A stretch of 64,000 bases of DNA from DDH964 sp963763205 (GTDB lineage: Bacteria > Desulfobacterota > Desulfuromonadia > Desulfuromonadales > DDH964), in NCBI GenBank assembly GCA_963763205.1, contig CAVXNQ010000022.1, positions 1-64,000 on the forward strand, in the 5' to 3' direction. This document shows positions 44,986-54,365 of the stretch, one piece after another (the first letter of the stretch is position 1; the number at the start of each line of letters is the position of its first letter). A program made the translations under genes and the position numbers. Below the pieces are notes generated by a model. That model saw only the letters and a program-made list of their open reading frames with translations, was not told the origin of the DNA and did not search any database.

Positions 44986-45195
44986 TTTCCCGCTTGCCTC
45001 TTTCGCTTCGATGGCGCTGTGGCCGTGGTCTGGGGGAGGATGCAGGGGGAGGCGGAAAGCCTCGGGACGAAACTGGCGGTCATCGACTCGCTGCTGGCGG
45101 CGACCGCGCAGGTTCACCATCTTACCCTGGCCTCGCGCAACGTGGCCGATTTCGAACGGTGCGGCGCTGCTGTTTTCAATCCGTGGGAGGGGTGA
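44986..45195 (+). pseudogene. VapC-type PIN toxin, C-terminal remnant
   Basis: FDGAVAVVWGRMQGEAES, LAVIDSLLAATAQVHHLTLASRNVADFE and VFNPWE match the last third of VapC toxins, including the conserved Asp residues of AVIDSL and RNVADFE. The N-terminal two thirds with the first acidic residues and any vapB antitoxin are missing. Not functional. Confidence 0.65.
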
Positions 45196-45226
45196 AGGGG
45201 GAAGGTGAGGTCACGGGAACAAAGCC

Positions 45227-45260
45227 AAGGGCCGGGCCGCGTCCATGCGGCCCGGCCCTT
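45227..45260. terminator. perfect GC hairpin
   Basis: AAGGGCCGGGCCGC pairs with GCGGCCCGGCCCTT over 14 bases around GTCCAT, followed by GCAAATTTA. It looks like an old terminator belonging to the VapC remnant. The following 45261-45450 holds nothing recognisable. Confidence 0.5.
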
Positions 45261-45453
45261 GCAAATTTAAGCTTTCCGGCCTGACGGGGGACCACGGGAC
45301 CATCCGCACCGATGTGCTCAGCCTGTTTCAACTTGCTAAAGGCCTGATTTCGGTTCCGAAAATCGAGCTGTAAGTCAATTTTGATGGGAAAATCAGGGGT
45401 GCTTTCTTGTGTATTCAGCGGGTTAACTTGGTCCGACCCCATGATTTACTCAG

Positions 45454-45547
45454 AAGATCTTCCGGCGCTCAATGCCACGGCAGATGATGTGATGAAGGGT
45501 GCCGGGGGCGTCTACGCGGGATTGGCGGGGCATGCCGGGAATTTTAT
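45454..45547 (-). pseudogene. 5' fragment of a RAYT gene
   Basis: The minus strand from the ATG at 45533 reads MPRQSRVDAPGTLHH and then CRGIERRKIF before it breaks off, almost identical to the start of the complete transposase at 47018-48040. About 94 bp are left. Confidence 0.75.
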
Positions 45548-45548
45548 A

Positions 45549-45628
45549 CGCTACGGCCCCGGCAGCGGTGCGCTGCTGTTCCGTCCCCCTCCTACGCTAC
45601 GGCCCTGGCGGCGGTGCGCTGCTGTTCC
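45549..45628. repeat. 34-bp direct repeat at the end of the SnoaL gene
   Basis: CGCTACGGCCC...GCTGCTGTTCC at 45549-45582 recurs at 45595-45628 with two differences. The right copy is the actual 3' end of the SnoaL-like gene with its stop codon; the left copy adjoins the RAYT fragment. Confidence 0.7.
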
Positions 45629-46022
45629 AGATGTCGCGGGCCATCCGCCAGCCGGTGCCGGGTTTGCGCTGGTAGACCGTGATGTACTTGCCCGCATCCT
45701 GCATGGAGGGGCCTCCCCCCTTGGGCTTGAGGCCGATGGTGTAGGTGCCCCTTTCGAAGGCCCACTCGCCCAAGGCGTGCACCTCCTCCACGCCGAGGGC
45801 GAATTCCAGTTGGAACAGGTCCATGAAGCCCCCGCACCACCCCTGGATCGCGTCCCGGCCGAAGTTGGCCGGCGTATTGGGCGGCATCTGCACCCCGTCG
45901 TCGGTGAACTGCGCCGCCCAGGCGGCGGCGTCGCCGGTGCAGAGCGCGGCAACGTGCGCCTCGCGAACCCTCGCGATGGCCTGCAGGTCGTCCGCATTTC
46001 CGGTGTGGTCGTAATCGGTCAT
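45597..46022 (-). CDS. SnoaL/DUF4440-like protein
   Basis: A 141-residue protein of the NTF2-like fold. ARVREAHVAALCTGDAAAWAAQFTDDGVQMPPN is the characteristic N-terminal helix-strand block of SgcJ/DUF4440 proteins, and WAFERGTYTIGLKPKGGG plus GKYITVYQRKPGTGWRMARDIWN the later strands. The ATG at 46022 has GGAGG five bases upstream; another ATG at 46034 is in frame. Enzyme or binding role unknown. Confidence 0.8.
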   Translation of the reverse strand: MTDYDHTGNADDLQAIARVREAHVAALCTGDAAAWAAQFTDDGVQMPPNTPANFGRDAIQGWCGGFMDLFQLEFALGVEEVHALGEWAFERGTYTIGLKPKGGGPSMQDAGKYITVYQRKPGTGWRMARDIWNSSAPPPGP

Positions 46023-46180
46023 GGGTTCCTCCATGAGGATTATCCTCCCGCCCCCTCCTGACTTTCGCATTATACAGGAGGTTGCCCAATCAATCATCTG
46101 ATCGGCCATTATTCCTGAAGAACATTTGGACCACCCGGCGGATTCAATTTGCAAGCGCATTCAAGGAGCTCTTCCCTTTT

Positions 46181-46825
46181 TCAATACCTGTATGCCACTG
46201 TGAGTTGCGGGGCTGTTAAGGTAACAGTGGGGGAATCGTCAATACTGACAAAACCATTGGAAACTGCCAGATCCAGGATGAAACGCAGCTGCAGATCCGA
46301 GAGCGCGTGCCTTTGTGCCTCCCGCATCAGCGATGTGACATCGATCGATACGTATGCCCCTTGATCCGAGGGGAAGAATTCCACGCTCTGGGTCAACAGG
46401 GGAGGAGAATCATAATCGGCTACTTCTATCCCTGAGAGGGGATAGGTAACAAGATCGACTAAGGTTGGAACTGTGACTGCGAAATTCACCTCGTTGACAA
46501 ATACCTCTAAGCTGGCGGAAACAATAAATGCGGATGCCGGCACGACTTCCTCTCCGGTCGAACCGTCAAGGGGGAAGTCGAGAAAGGCGCGGTATTCCGG
46601 AGAGTTCTGGGCTGAGTCATCGATGCCGAAAAACAAGGCGGACGGCCCCCGGGTGACCGTAAAGGAATTATTGACAGGGTCAAAGGCGATATCCCCGTCC
46701 GTTGGCTGGTCGCTTAAAATACTGGCCACTCTTGTTACCGGCTGCGCGGCATCGCTGCCGCCGCCACAGCCACCCAAGGCCGGTAGAAGGATTATCAAGA
46801 GGACGAAAAAGAATAGTTTTTTCAT
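46181..46825 (-). CDS. lipoprotein with DNRLRE/CBM96-like domain
   Basis: A 214-residue lipoprotein: signal peptide with lipobox LPALGGC (Cys20). The mature part looks like one beta-sandwich; VSIDVTSLMREAQRHALSDLQLRF and the closing PQLTVAYRY fit the DNRLRE/CBM96 pattern of surface adhesive or carbohydrate-binding domains. Lower GC than its neighbours. Attached to the outer membrane or cell surface; ligand unknown. Confidence 0.65.
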   Translation of the reverse strand: MKKLFFFVLLIILLPALGGCGGGSDAAQPVTRVASILSDQPTDGDIAFDPVNNSFTVTRGPSALFFGIDDSAQNSPEYRAFLDFPLDGSTGEEVVPASAFIVSASLEVFVNEVNFAVTVPTLVDLVTYPLSGIEVADYDSPPLLTQSVEFFPSDQGAYVSIDVTSLMREAQRHALSDLQLRFILDLAVSNGFVSIDDSPTVTLTAPQLTVAYRY

Positions 46826-47002
46826 GAGACTATACCGAACTCCCCTGCTTGATTGCCATGGCTGATTGAAAAGGCCATATGTTCGCGAACGTAACCATTC
46901 TTCCTGTATGAAACCCTATCAAAAAAAATTATAGGCACAAGAAAAAGAACACCCCGAACTTTGGCTGAGTATCTGTGCCACAAGATCGTGTCCAGCTTAA
47001 GA

Positions 47003-48098
47003 GGGACGCCCATAAAATTATAAAATTCTTTCAATCAGGGAACCGAATTGCCAGCCGTTTTCGCGGGCCAACACTTCACCGCGCCGAACCGCGACAGTGA
47101 CTGCCGGCTGGGTCAGATTCAGGGTGGCGGCGAGAGCGGTGGCAGACCAGCCCAACTCCCGGACGGCCCAAAAACAGAGCAGGCTGCGCGCCCGCACCCG
47201 GTTCGGTTGCTTGCCGGCCTGCAGGATCTCGTTTTGCTCCAGCCCCTCCAACTCCGCAACGAGGCGGACGATCCCATCCAGATCAATTCCCTGCTCGGCA
47301 TAGCTGCTTTTGCGCGTCAGCTGCTCCTCGGCCGCACCAAGTACGGTCTCGACGAAATGACTGTCGCCGAGAATGCGCTCATCGCTTTTGAGAAATACAC
47401 CGGCCTGCTTTGCAGAGACCAGCTTCTGCCATCCACCGGCACTGCGCACCAGGCCACCGCCGGTAAGTTCAGGTCTTTTCCCCTGCGCCACCCCCTCCCG
47501 GGCGAAGGCGGCGTAAGCCCGCCGGCCTGCAGGCAAGGATTTCCCGAAGCGGTGCAGAATCTCATCCCCGGCCAACCAGGGGGCCGGGTTACGTCCCAAT
47601 ATCTGGCCGTGTCCGCAGTAAGGGTAGCCATCCAACGCCTCAACTGCGGTGACCATGCCGGCGCGAAGGGGATTGAGATGGATATAGCGGACCAGTTCCA
47701 GCAGGTAAGGCTCGTCCTGGCAGAGAATGGATTTGTAGCGGTTCTGGAACAGGTGGCCGTGGCGCTCATGACGACGGTTGAAGGCGACGGCATAGCCGGT
47801 GAGCAGCCGCCGCATGATGGTCGCGATGGGAGTGGAGCCGGTCTGCAGCAGCAGGTGAAAATGGTTGGGAATCAAGGCCCAGGCAAAGCACCGGGTCGAG
47901 GTCTCGACCAGGATGGTGCCGAGCCTGGAAACAAAATCATCCCGGTCAGAGTCGTCGACAAAGATCTTCCGGCGCTCAATGCCACGGCAGATGATGTGAT
48001 GAAGGGCGCCGGGAGCGTCTATGCGGGATTGGCGGGGCATGCCGGGAATTTTATCACGTGAAAGGAGAAAGGGAATTTTATATTTTTATGGGCGTCCC
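47003..48098 (-). mobile_element. RAYT element of a second type
   Basis: GGGACGCCCATAAAATTATAAAATTC at 47003-47028 is inverted at 48073-48098 with one mismatch in 26. It encloses one RAYT gene whose stop codon lies inside the right repeat. The terminus differs from that of the elements at 3-7 kb, so two RAYT families are present. Confidence 0.75.
47018..48040 (-). CDS. REP-associated tyrosine transposase (Y1, HUH)
   Basis: A 340-residue RAYT. The HUH motif is in IPNHFHLLLQTG, with ELVRYIHLNPLRAGMV as the following conserved block; the C-terminal helical tail (RELGWSATALAATLNLTQPAVTVAV) is an HTH-like DNA-binding region. It is about half identical to the transposase at 3601-4536. Intact; single-strand nicking at REP-like hairpins is the family activity. 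Confidence 0.92.
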   Translation of the reverse strand: MPRQSRIDAPGALHHIICRGIERRKIFVDDSDRDDFVSRLGTILVETSTRCFAWALIPNHFHLLLQTGSTPIATIMRRLLTGYAVAFNRRHERHGHLFQNRYKSILCQDEPYLLELVRYIHLNPLRAGMVTAVEALDGYPYCGHGQILGRNPAPWLAGDEILHRFGKSLPAGRRAYAAFAREGVAQGKRPELTGGGLVRSAGGWQKLVSAKQAGVFLKSDERILGDSHFVETVLGAAEEQLTRKSSYAEQGIDLDGIVRLVAELEGLEQNEILQAGKQPNRVRARSLLCFWAVRELGWSATALAATLNLTQPAVTVAVRRGEVLARENGWQFGSLIERIL

Positions 48099-48173
48099 CC
48101 ACCACACATGGGCGTCCCCCCACCACACACGTGAAAGGAGAAAGGGAATTTTATATTTTTATGGGCGTCCCCC
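48055..48173. repeat. tandemly repeated RAYT terminus
   Basis: CACGTGAAAGGAGAAAGGGAATTTT...GGGCGTCCCCC occurs at 48055-48100 and again at 48128-48173, with an extra ATGGGCGTCCCCCACCACACA between them. The outer copy is an additional left end of the RAYT element. Confidence 0.75.
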
Positions 48174-48279
48174 CACCACACGGAGGAAGTTACTTTACCG
48201 GAGGTCCCGCATGGGCAGTCTATCGGTGTCTACTGGCCACGGATGTCAGGAATAAAAACCTTTTTCCAAGGAGAAAATC

Positions 48280-48525
48280 ATGACCGTCTGGAAGCGTTCC
48301 ATCGGCTATTTGCAAGTCTTGGCCGTCAAAATGTTCGGCATCCTCAAGCCGCTGCTGATCGCCTACCTCAAACAGGTGGTTCCTATCGTGGAACAGATCG
48401 CCGTGCAGGCAGTACATGCCGTGGCCACCGATCCCTCCCTGGTGGACGCCGGCTGGCACGAGAAACTGAAGGCCGCCGTCGACTTCATCCATCCCCAAGC
48501 TCGAGGATGCGGGAGAAAAAATTGA
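48280..48525 (+). CDS. small amphipathic protein of unknown function
   Basis: An 81-residue product; residues 10-45 (LQVLAVKMFGILKPLLIAYLKQVVPIVEQIAV) are strongly amphipathic or membrane-associated. The ATG is preceded by AAGGAG at a spacing of about eight. Near 48495, at CATCCCCAAG, a one-base shift would extend it as PKLEDAGEKIDRTVLITAIQDF, which looks more natural, so a frameshift error is possible. No family recognised. Confidence 0.5.
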   Translation: MTVWKRSIGYLQVLAVKMFGILKPLLIAYLKQVVPIVEQIAVQAVHAVATDPSLVDAGWHEKLKAAVDFIHPQARGCGRKN

Positions 48526-48572
48526 CAGGACGGTATTGATCACGGCGATTCAGGACTTTGACCAACGAAACA

Positions 48573-48600
48573 AAGGGGTTACGCCTAAGCGTAACCCCTT
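48573..48600. terminator. bidirectional terminator beside tRNA-Ala
   Basis: AAGGGGTTACGC pairs with GCGTAACCCCTT around CTAA; T-rich sequence follows on the plus strand (GATTTTA) and on the minus strand (TGTTTCG). It ends the tRNA transcript (minus) and the small gene (plus). Confidence 0.85.
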
Positions 48601-48607
48601 GATTTTA

Positions 48608-48683
48608 TGGTGGAGCTAGGCGGGATCGAACCGCCGGCCTCTTGAATGCCATTCAAGCGCTCTCCCAGCTGAGCTATAGCCCC
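48608..48683 (-). tRNA. tRNA-Ala (anticodon GGC)
   Basis: The minus strand folds as a complete 76-nt tRNA: acceptor GGGGCTA with TAGCTCC, D-arm GCTC...GAGC, anticodon stem CTTGA with TCAAG around ATGGCAT (anticodon GGC), T-arm with TTCGATC, and an encoded CCA end at 48608-48610. Confidence 0.97.
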
Positions 48684-48785
48684 GTTGCAGGAGCCACTTT
48701 ATAACAAACCGGCGGGACCGGTGTCAACAGCTTTTTGTGAAAATTTTCCGGCCGTTCATGGCGGGTTTGGATGGTCGCCGCTTCC

Positions 48786-50072
48786 TCAGAAAACCAGACT
48801 CGCCAGGGAGAAGACGGCGCAGCCGATCAGGACCGGATCGCACTGCCGGATCTTGCCGAGACAGAGCTTGAGCAGCACGAAGGAGATGAAGCCGAAGGCG
48901 AGGCCGGTGGCGATGGAATAGGTCAGCGGCATGAGAATCAGGGTGAAGAAGGCCGGGGCCCCCTCCTCGAAGTCGTAGAAGTCGATCTGGCCGATGCCGC
49001 GCATCATGAAGATGCCGACCACGACCAGCGCCGGCGCGGTGGCGAAGGCCGGCACGGTGGCGATCAGCGGGGTGAAGAGGGCGGAGAGGAGGAAGAGCAG
49101 GGCGGTGACGGTGCCGGTCAGGCCGGTGCGGCCACCGTCGGCGACGCCGCTCGCCGACTCGATGAAGGTGGTGGTGGTGCTGGTGCCGAGCAGCGCGCCG
49201 CCGATGGTGGCGATGGCGTCGGCGGACAGCATCCGTGGCAGGCCGGGGATGTTCCCCCCCGCGTCGGTCATGCCGGCCTCGCGGCAGACCGCGAGCAGGG
49301 TGCCGAGGCTGTCGAAGAGGTCGACGAACATGAAGGAGAAGATGCTCGCCCAGAGGGAGATCTTCAGTGCCCCGGCGATATCGAGCTGGAAGGCGACCGG
49401 GGCCATCGACGGCGGTACGGCGAGCAGGCCCCGGGGGAGGGGGGCGAGGCCGGCGAGCATGCCGAGGAGCGTCGTCGCCAGGATCGCCAGCAGGATCGCG
49501 CCGCGCACCCGCTTGATCTCCAGCCACAGGGCGATGAGCAGTCCGGTGATCCCCAGCAGGGCCTGCGGGGTGAACGTGCCGAGCTGGACCAAGACGGCAT
49601 CGCTGTGGACAATCAGGCCGAGATTCTGCAGGCCGATGAAGGCGATGAAGAGGCCGATGCCGACCGAGGCGGCGAGGCGCAGGGAGATCGGGATCGCCCG
49701 GACGATGCGTTCGCGAACGCCGACCCAGGTCAGGGCCAAAAAGAAGGTTCCGGAGAGGAAGACCACGCCCAGCGCCGTCTGCCAGGGGACCCCGTGGCCG
49801 AGGACCAGGCTGTAGGTGAAGAAGGCGTTGAGGCCCATCCCCGGCGCCATCATCAGCGGGGCGTTGGCCCAGAGGGCGACCAGCAGGGTGGAGAGGCCGG
49901 CAACGACGCAGGTCACCGTGGTCAGGGCGCCCTTGTCCATGCCGGCCTGGGCGAGGATGGCCGGGTTGACGAAGATGATGTAAGCGGCGGTCAGGAAGGT
50001 GGTGAGGCCGGCCATCAGCTCGGTGCGGATGGTGGTGTCGTTCTGGCGGAGGTGAAAGAGACGTTCGAGCAT
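48786..50072 (-). CDS. NCS2-family purine permease (AzgA-like)
   Basis: A 428-residue inner-membrane protein with about 12-14 helices. AGLTTFLTAAYIIFVNPAIL, MMAPGMGLNAFFTYSLV and TTTTFIESASGVADGGRTGLT are the signatures of the guanine/hypoxanthine (AzgA) branch, the last including the purine-contacting Glu. It lies directly downstream of purC on the same strand but after a hairpin terminator. Purine-base uptake by proton symport is inferred from the family. Confidence 0.93.
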   Translation of the reverse strand: MLERLFHLRQNDTTIRTELMAGLTTFLTAAYIIFVNPAILAQAGMDKGALTTVTCVVAGLSTLLVALWANAPLMMAPGMGLNAFFTYSLVLGHGVPWQTALGVVFLSGTFFLALTWVGVRERIVRAIPISLRLAASVGIGLFIAFIGLQNLGLIVHSDAVLVQLGTFTPQALLGITGLLIALWLEIKRVRGAILLAILATTLLGMLAGLAPLPRGLLAVPPSMAPVAFQLDIAGALKISLWASIFSFMFVDLFDSLGTLLAVCREAGMTDAGGNIPGLPRMLSADAIATIGGALLGTSTTTTFIESASGVADGGRTGLTGTVTALLFLLSALFTPLIATVPAFATAPALVVVGIFMMRGIGQIDFYDFEEGAPAFFTLILMPLTYSIATGLAFGFISFVLLKLCLGKIRQCDPVLIGCAVFSLASLVF

Positions 50073-50128
50073 GACTTCCTCGGCAAGGGAAGATGGGGCA
50101 GGGGGAAAGGCCGCGGACGGTCCAAAGA

Positions 50129-50161
50129 CTCGGGGCCGGCGCTTGCGGCGCCGGCCCCGAG
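50129..50161 (-). terminator. GC-rich hairpin after purC
   Basis: CTCGGGGCCGGCGC pairs over 14 bases with GCGCCGGCCCCGAG. It lies between the purC stop and the purine permease start and probably terminates or attenuates purC transcription; no long T run is visible. Confidence 0.6.
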
Positions 50162-50175
50162 GAGGAGGTTGTGGA

Positions 50176-51066
50176 CTAGAGGGTGATGCCGGTCAGCCGG
50201 GTCAGCGCCTCCTGGTACTTCTCGCCGGTCTTGCGCACGATCTCTTCCGGCAGCGGCGGCGGCGGCGCCTTCTTGCCCCAGTCGAGGGTCTCCAGGTAGT
50301 CGCGCAGGAACTGCTTGTCGAAGGACGGCTGCGGCCCGCCGGGCTGGTACTGGTCCTTGGGCCAGAAACGCGAGGAGTCGGGGGTCAGCGCCTCGTCGAT
50401 CCACAGCAGTCGATCCTGGTAGAGGCCGAATTCGAACTTGGTGTCGGCGATGATGATCCCCTTGGCGTCGGCCAGCTGCCGAGCCCGGTTGTAGATGGCG
50501 ATGGTGGTGTCGCGGATCTGGGTGGCGAGCTCCTCGCCGCACAGCTCCACGGTCTTGGCGAAGGAGATGTTCTCGTCGTGTTCGCCGAGTTCGGCCTTGG
50601 TCGACGGGGTGAAGATCGGCGCGGGGAGCGCATCGCTCTCCCGCAGGCCGGCGGGGAGCTCGATGCCGCAGATCGCCCCGGTCTTCTGGTAATCCTTCCA
50701 GCCGGAGCCGGCGACGTAGCCGCGCACGATGCACTCCACCGGCAGCGGCTTGGCCTTCTTCACCAGCATGCTGCGCCCCTCGAGCTGCTCCCGGTATTTG
50801 TGGGTGTTCGCCGGGAATTCACCGACCTCCACCGCCACGATGTGGTTGGGAATGATGTCGGTCATCTGCTCGAACCAGAAGCGCGAGATCTGGGTGAGGA
50901 CCTTCCCCTTGTTGGGGATACCCTGGTCCATGATCACGTCGAAGGCACTGATCCGGTCGGTGGTGACGATCAGCAGGTGTTCGCCGAGATCATAGATATC
51001 CCGGACTTTGCCGCGGTTGACCAGGTGGAGATCGGTAAAATCGGTCTGCATCACGATCTTGGGCAT
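50176..51066 (-). CDS. purC: phosphoribosylaminoimidazole-succinocarboxamide synthase
   Basis: A 296-residue SAICAR synthetase, the ATP-dependent addition of aspartate to CAIR in purine synthesis. RGKVRDIYDL, TDRISAFDVIMDQGIPNKGKVL, PVECIVRGYVAGSGWKDY, ADTKFEFG and DEALTPDSSRFW are the family blocks. The long (eukaryote-like) form with about 296 residues is used here. ATG at 51066 is chosen over 51075. It follows ppiD by a few bases on the same strand. Confidence 0.97.
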   Translation of the reverse strand: MPKIVMQTDFTDLHLVNRGKVRDIYDLGEHLLIVTTDRISAFDVIMDQGIPNKGKVLTQISRFWFEQMTDIIPNHIVAVEVGEFPANTHKYREQLEGRSMLVKKAKPLPVECIVRGYVAGSGWKDYQKTGAICGIELPAGLRESDALPAPIFTPSTKAELGEHDENISFAKTVELCGEELATQIRDTTIAIYNRARQLADAKGIIIADTKFEFGLYQDRLLWIDEALTPDSSRFWPKDQYQPGGPQPSFDKQFLRDYLETLDWGKKAPPPPLPEEIVRKTGEKYQEALTRLTGITL

Positions 51067-51071
51067 GGCCG

Positions 51072-53012
51072 TCATTTCCCTTCGAGTTCGTTCTGGAGGG
51101 TGGGGCTGATCACGATCTGGGCCTTGCCGCGCAGTTCCTTGAGGCGCGCGCTCACGGCGTCGTTGCGCTTCTTGCCAAGCAGTGCGGTGCGGATCTCCTC
51201 GCGTTTGGTCGCGTCAAGGGCCTGCATGTCGGCCTCCTCGCGGTCTTTGAGCTGGGCCACCACGAAGCGGTCGTCGAGGTTGTAGACGACGGGGGCGACC
51301 GGCGCGGCGGCGGTCAGCTTGAAGGCGGCGGCGGCGAGCTCGGGGGCATTGCCCAGCTTCGGTACGAAGTCGCCGTAAGAACGGGCGAAGAACCCGGTCT
51401 CCTCGACCCCGACCTTCTCCTGCCTGGCGAGGTCGGCGAGCTTCTTGCCGGCTTTGAGTTCGCTGAGCAGGGTGTCGGCGGTCTTCTTAGCCAGTTCGAC
51501 GGCGCGGGTCTGGCGGTAGGCGGCGACGACCCGGTCGCGGACTTCCTTGAGCTCCGGCAGGCGGCTCTCGCGCCGTTCCTTGACGGTGTAGAGGACGACT
51601 CCCTTCGGGGTGGTGGCCGGCCGGGCCAGTTCGCCGGGGGCGAGGGAGAAGGCCTGGGCGGCGATCTCCGGAGCGTCGCCGAGATCGTCGACCGGTTCAC
51701 CCCGGGCGAAGAACCCGGTCTCCTTGACGCTGAGATCGTTGGCCTTGGCGGCCGCGTCGAGGCTTCCCCCCTTGCGGTTCATGTTGTAGGCATCCATCGC
51801 TTTTTCCAGGGCCAGTTGGGCGGCCAGTTCGGTGCGCAGCCCCTCCTTGACCTGGTCGGTCACCGCGGTGAGGGGCTTGAGGCCGGCCTCGATGTAGCCT
51901 TCGCTCTTGATGATGTGGTAGCCGAAGGGGGTCTCGACGATGCCGCTGATTTCCCCGGGTTTGAGGCTGAAGGCCGCCTGCTCGAAGGGCTTGACCATGG
52001 CGCCGCGCGGGAAGTAGCCGAGATCCCCGCCCTTGGCGGCGCTGCCGGGATCGTCGGAGTACTTGCGGGCGAGCTCGGCGAAGTCCTTTCCGGCCTTGGC
52101 TTCGGCGAGGATTTTCTCGGCCAGCTTGCGCTTGGCGGCGCGCTGTTCGGCACTGGCCTTCTGGTCGACCCGGATCAGGATGTGCGCGGCCTTGACCTGC
52201 TCCTGGATCTCGAACTGGTCGAGGTGGCGGCGATAGTATTTTTCGAGATCGCCGTCCTGGAAGACGACGTCCTTGGCGTAGCGCGACGGCACGAACAGGA
52301 GATAGCGCAAGGCGACGGTTTCGGGGATGCGGAATTCTTCGCGGTGGTCGGCGAAGTAGGCCTGCAGCTCCTTGTCGGCGACCTTGACCCGGCTCTCGAA
52401 AAGAGCCGGCGCCAGCCGCACAAAGGCGAGGTTGACCTTCTCGTTCTGCTTGCGGTAGTCGTCGGTGACCTCCTGGTCGCTGACCGTGATCCCGGCCTGC
52501 ATCTGCTCGCGGACCTTCTGGCTCAGCAACTGGCTGCGCTGCATGGCCTCGAACTCGTCGGGGGTGAGGCGCTGGTAGTTGAGGACCTGCAGGTAGCGGG
52601 ATTTGCTGAAGCTGCCGTTCTCCTGGAAAGCCGGAATCTCGGCGATGGACTTGACCAGCTCATCCTTGCTGACCTTGATGCCGAGGTGGTCGGCCTCCTG
52701 CAACAGCAGGGCCTGGTCGACCAGCTGGTCGACGGCCTGCTGGGGGAGGTGGAGCTGTTTTTCCAGCGCCGGGTTGAACTTTTCGCGATAGATGTTCTGG
52801 TAGAGCTGCTGGAGGTTGCGATAGACCGTCTGGTACTGGGCGAAGGAGATCGCATCGCCGTTGACCGTGACGGCCTGATTGGGAGCCTCGCCGCCGCGGT
52901 TGGAGCCCTTTCCCCAGACCAGGAAGATGGTGCCGACGAAGGTGGCGATGATGGCCCAGAAGACGAACTTGATGATGGTTGTTTTCTGCTTCTTGCGGAT
53001 CAGGTCGAGCAT
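51072..53012 (-). CDS. ppiD: PpiD-like peptidyl-prolyl isomerase, SurA-N type
   Basis: A 646-residue membrane-anchored periplasmic chaperone. One N-terminal membrane helix (TIIKFVFWAIIATFVGTIFLVWG, about residues 11-33) follows MLDLIRKKQ; a SurA_N-like helical domain comes next, then a rotamase domain with AAHILI, GGDLGYFPRGAMVKPFEQAAF and TPFGYHIIK, then a second degenerate parvulin-like region with FFARGEPVDDLG and a repeat of the ETGFFARS pattern. Helps fold exported proteins. It runs divergently from mreB. Confidence 0.9.
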   Translation of the reverse strand: MLDLIRKKQKTTIIKFVFWAIIATFVGTIFLVWGKGSNRGGEAPNQAVTVNGDAISFAQYQTVYRNLQQLYQNIYREKFNPALEKQLHLPQQAVDQLVDQALLLQEADHLGIKVSKDELVKSIAEIPAFQENGSFSKSRYLQVLNYQRLTPDEFEAMQRSQLLSQKVREQMQAGITVSDQEVTDDYRKQNEKVNLAFVRLAPALFESRVKVADKELQAYFADHREEFRIPETVALRYLLFVPSRYAKDVVFQDGDLEKYYRRHLDQFEIQEQVKAAHILIRVDQKASAEQRAAKRKLAEKILAEAKAGKDFAELARKYSDDPGSAAKGGDLGYFPRGAMVKPFEQAAFSLKPGEISGIVETPFGYHIIKSEGYIEAGLKPLTAVTDQVKEGLRTELAAQLALEKAMDAYNMNRKGGSLDAAAKANDLSVKETGFFARGEPVDDLGDAPEIAAQAFSLAPGELARPATTPKGVVLYTVKERRESRLPELKEVRDRVVAAYRQTRAVELAKKTADTLLSELKAGKKLADLARQEKVGVEETGFFARSYGDFVPKLGNAPELAAAAFKLTAAAPVAPVVYNLDDRFVVAQLKDREEADMQALDATKREEIRTALLGKKRNDAVSARLKELRGKAQIVISPTLQNELEGK

Positions 53013-53203
53013 CGGGATTGGAACTCCTTTGCGGGGAGAGTTGGGTATTGCGGAAAAACAGTGCCGCATGTTAGACAATCAGGGGCGGAAATGCAACTGG
53101 TTTTTCCTTTTATCCCTTGAAAACCGGCGGGCTTTTTGATACTGTGAGCGGCCTCTGAGCGGAGCCGGGATGGCCCCGTCAGGCGAAAAGGAGACCTCCG
53201 CCG

Positions 53204-54253
<1,050 letters not shown>

Positions 54254-54312
54254 CTCCCTCGCCGCCGCCTCTCGCCGCAGGCGCCGGAAGAGCCGCCGCG
54301 GACCGTAACCAA

Positions 54313-54337
54313 AGAGGGCCTGCGGCCCTCTCTTTTT
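54313..54337 (+). terminator. Rho-independent terminator after mreB
   Basis: AGAGGGCC and GGCCCTCT pair around TGC and are followed by CTTTTTC. It will end or reduce read-through into mreC, giving mreB a higher transcript level. Confidence 0.9.
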
Positions 54338-54365
54338 CGTGCCGCCGCCGGCGGAAACGAACTCC

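Noticed and set aside
48984..50186. Plus-strand frame of 471 codons opposite the purine permease
   Set aside because: Extremely Glu/Gly/Asp-rich; complement of a membrane protein gene.
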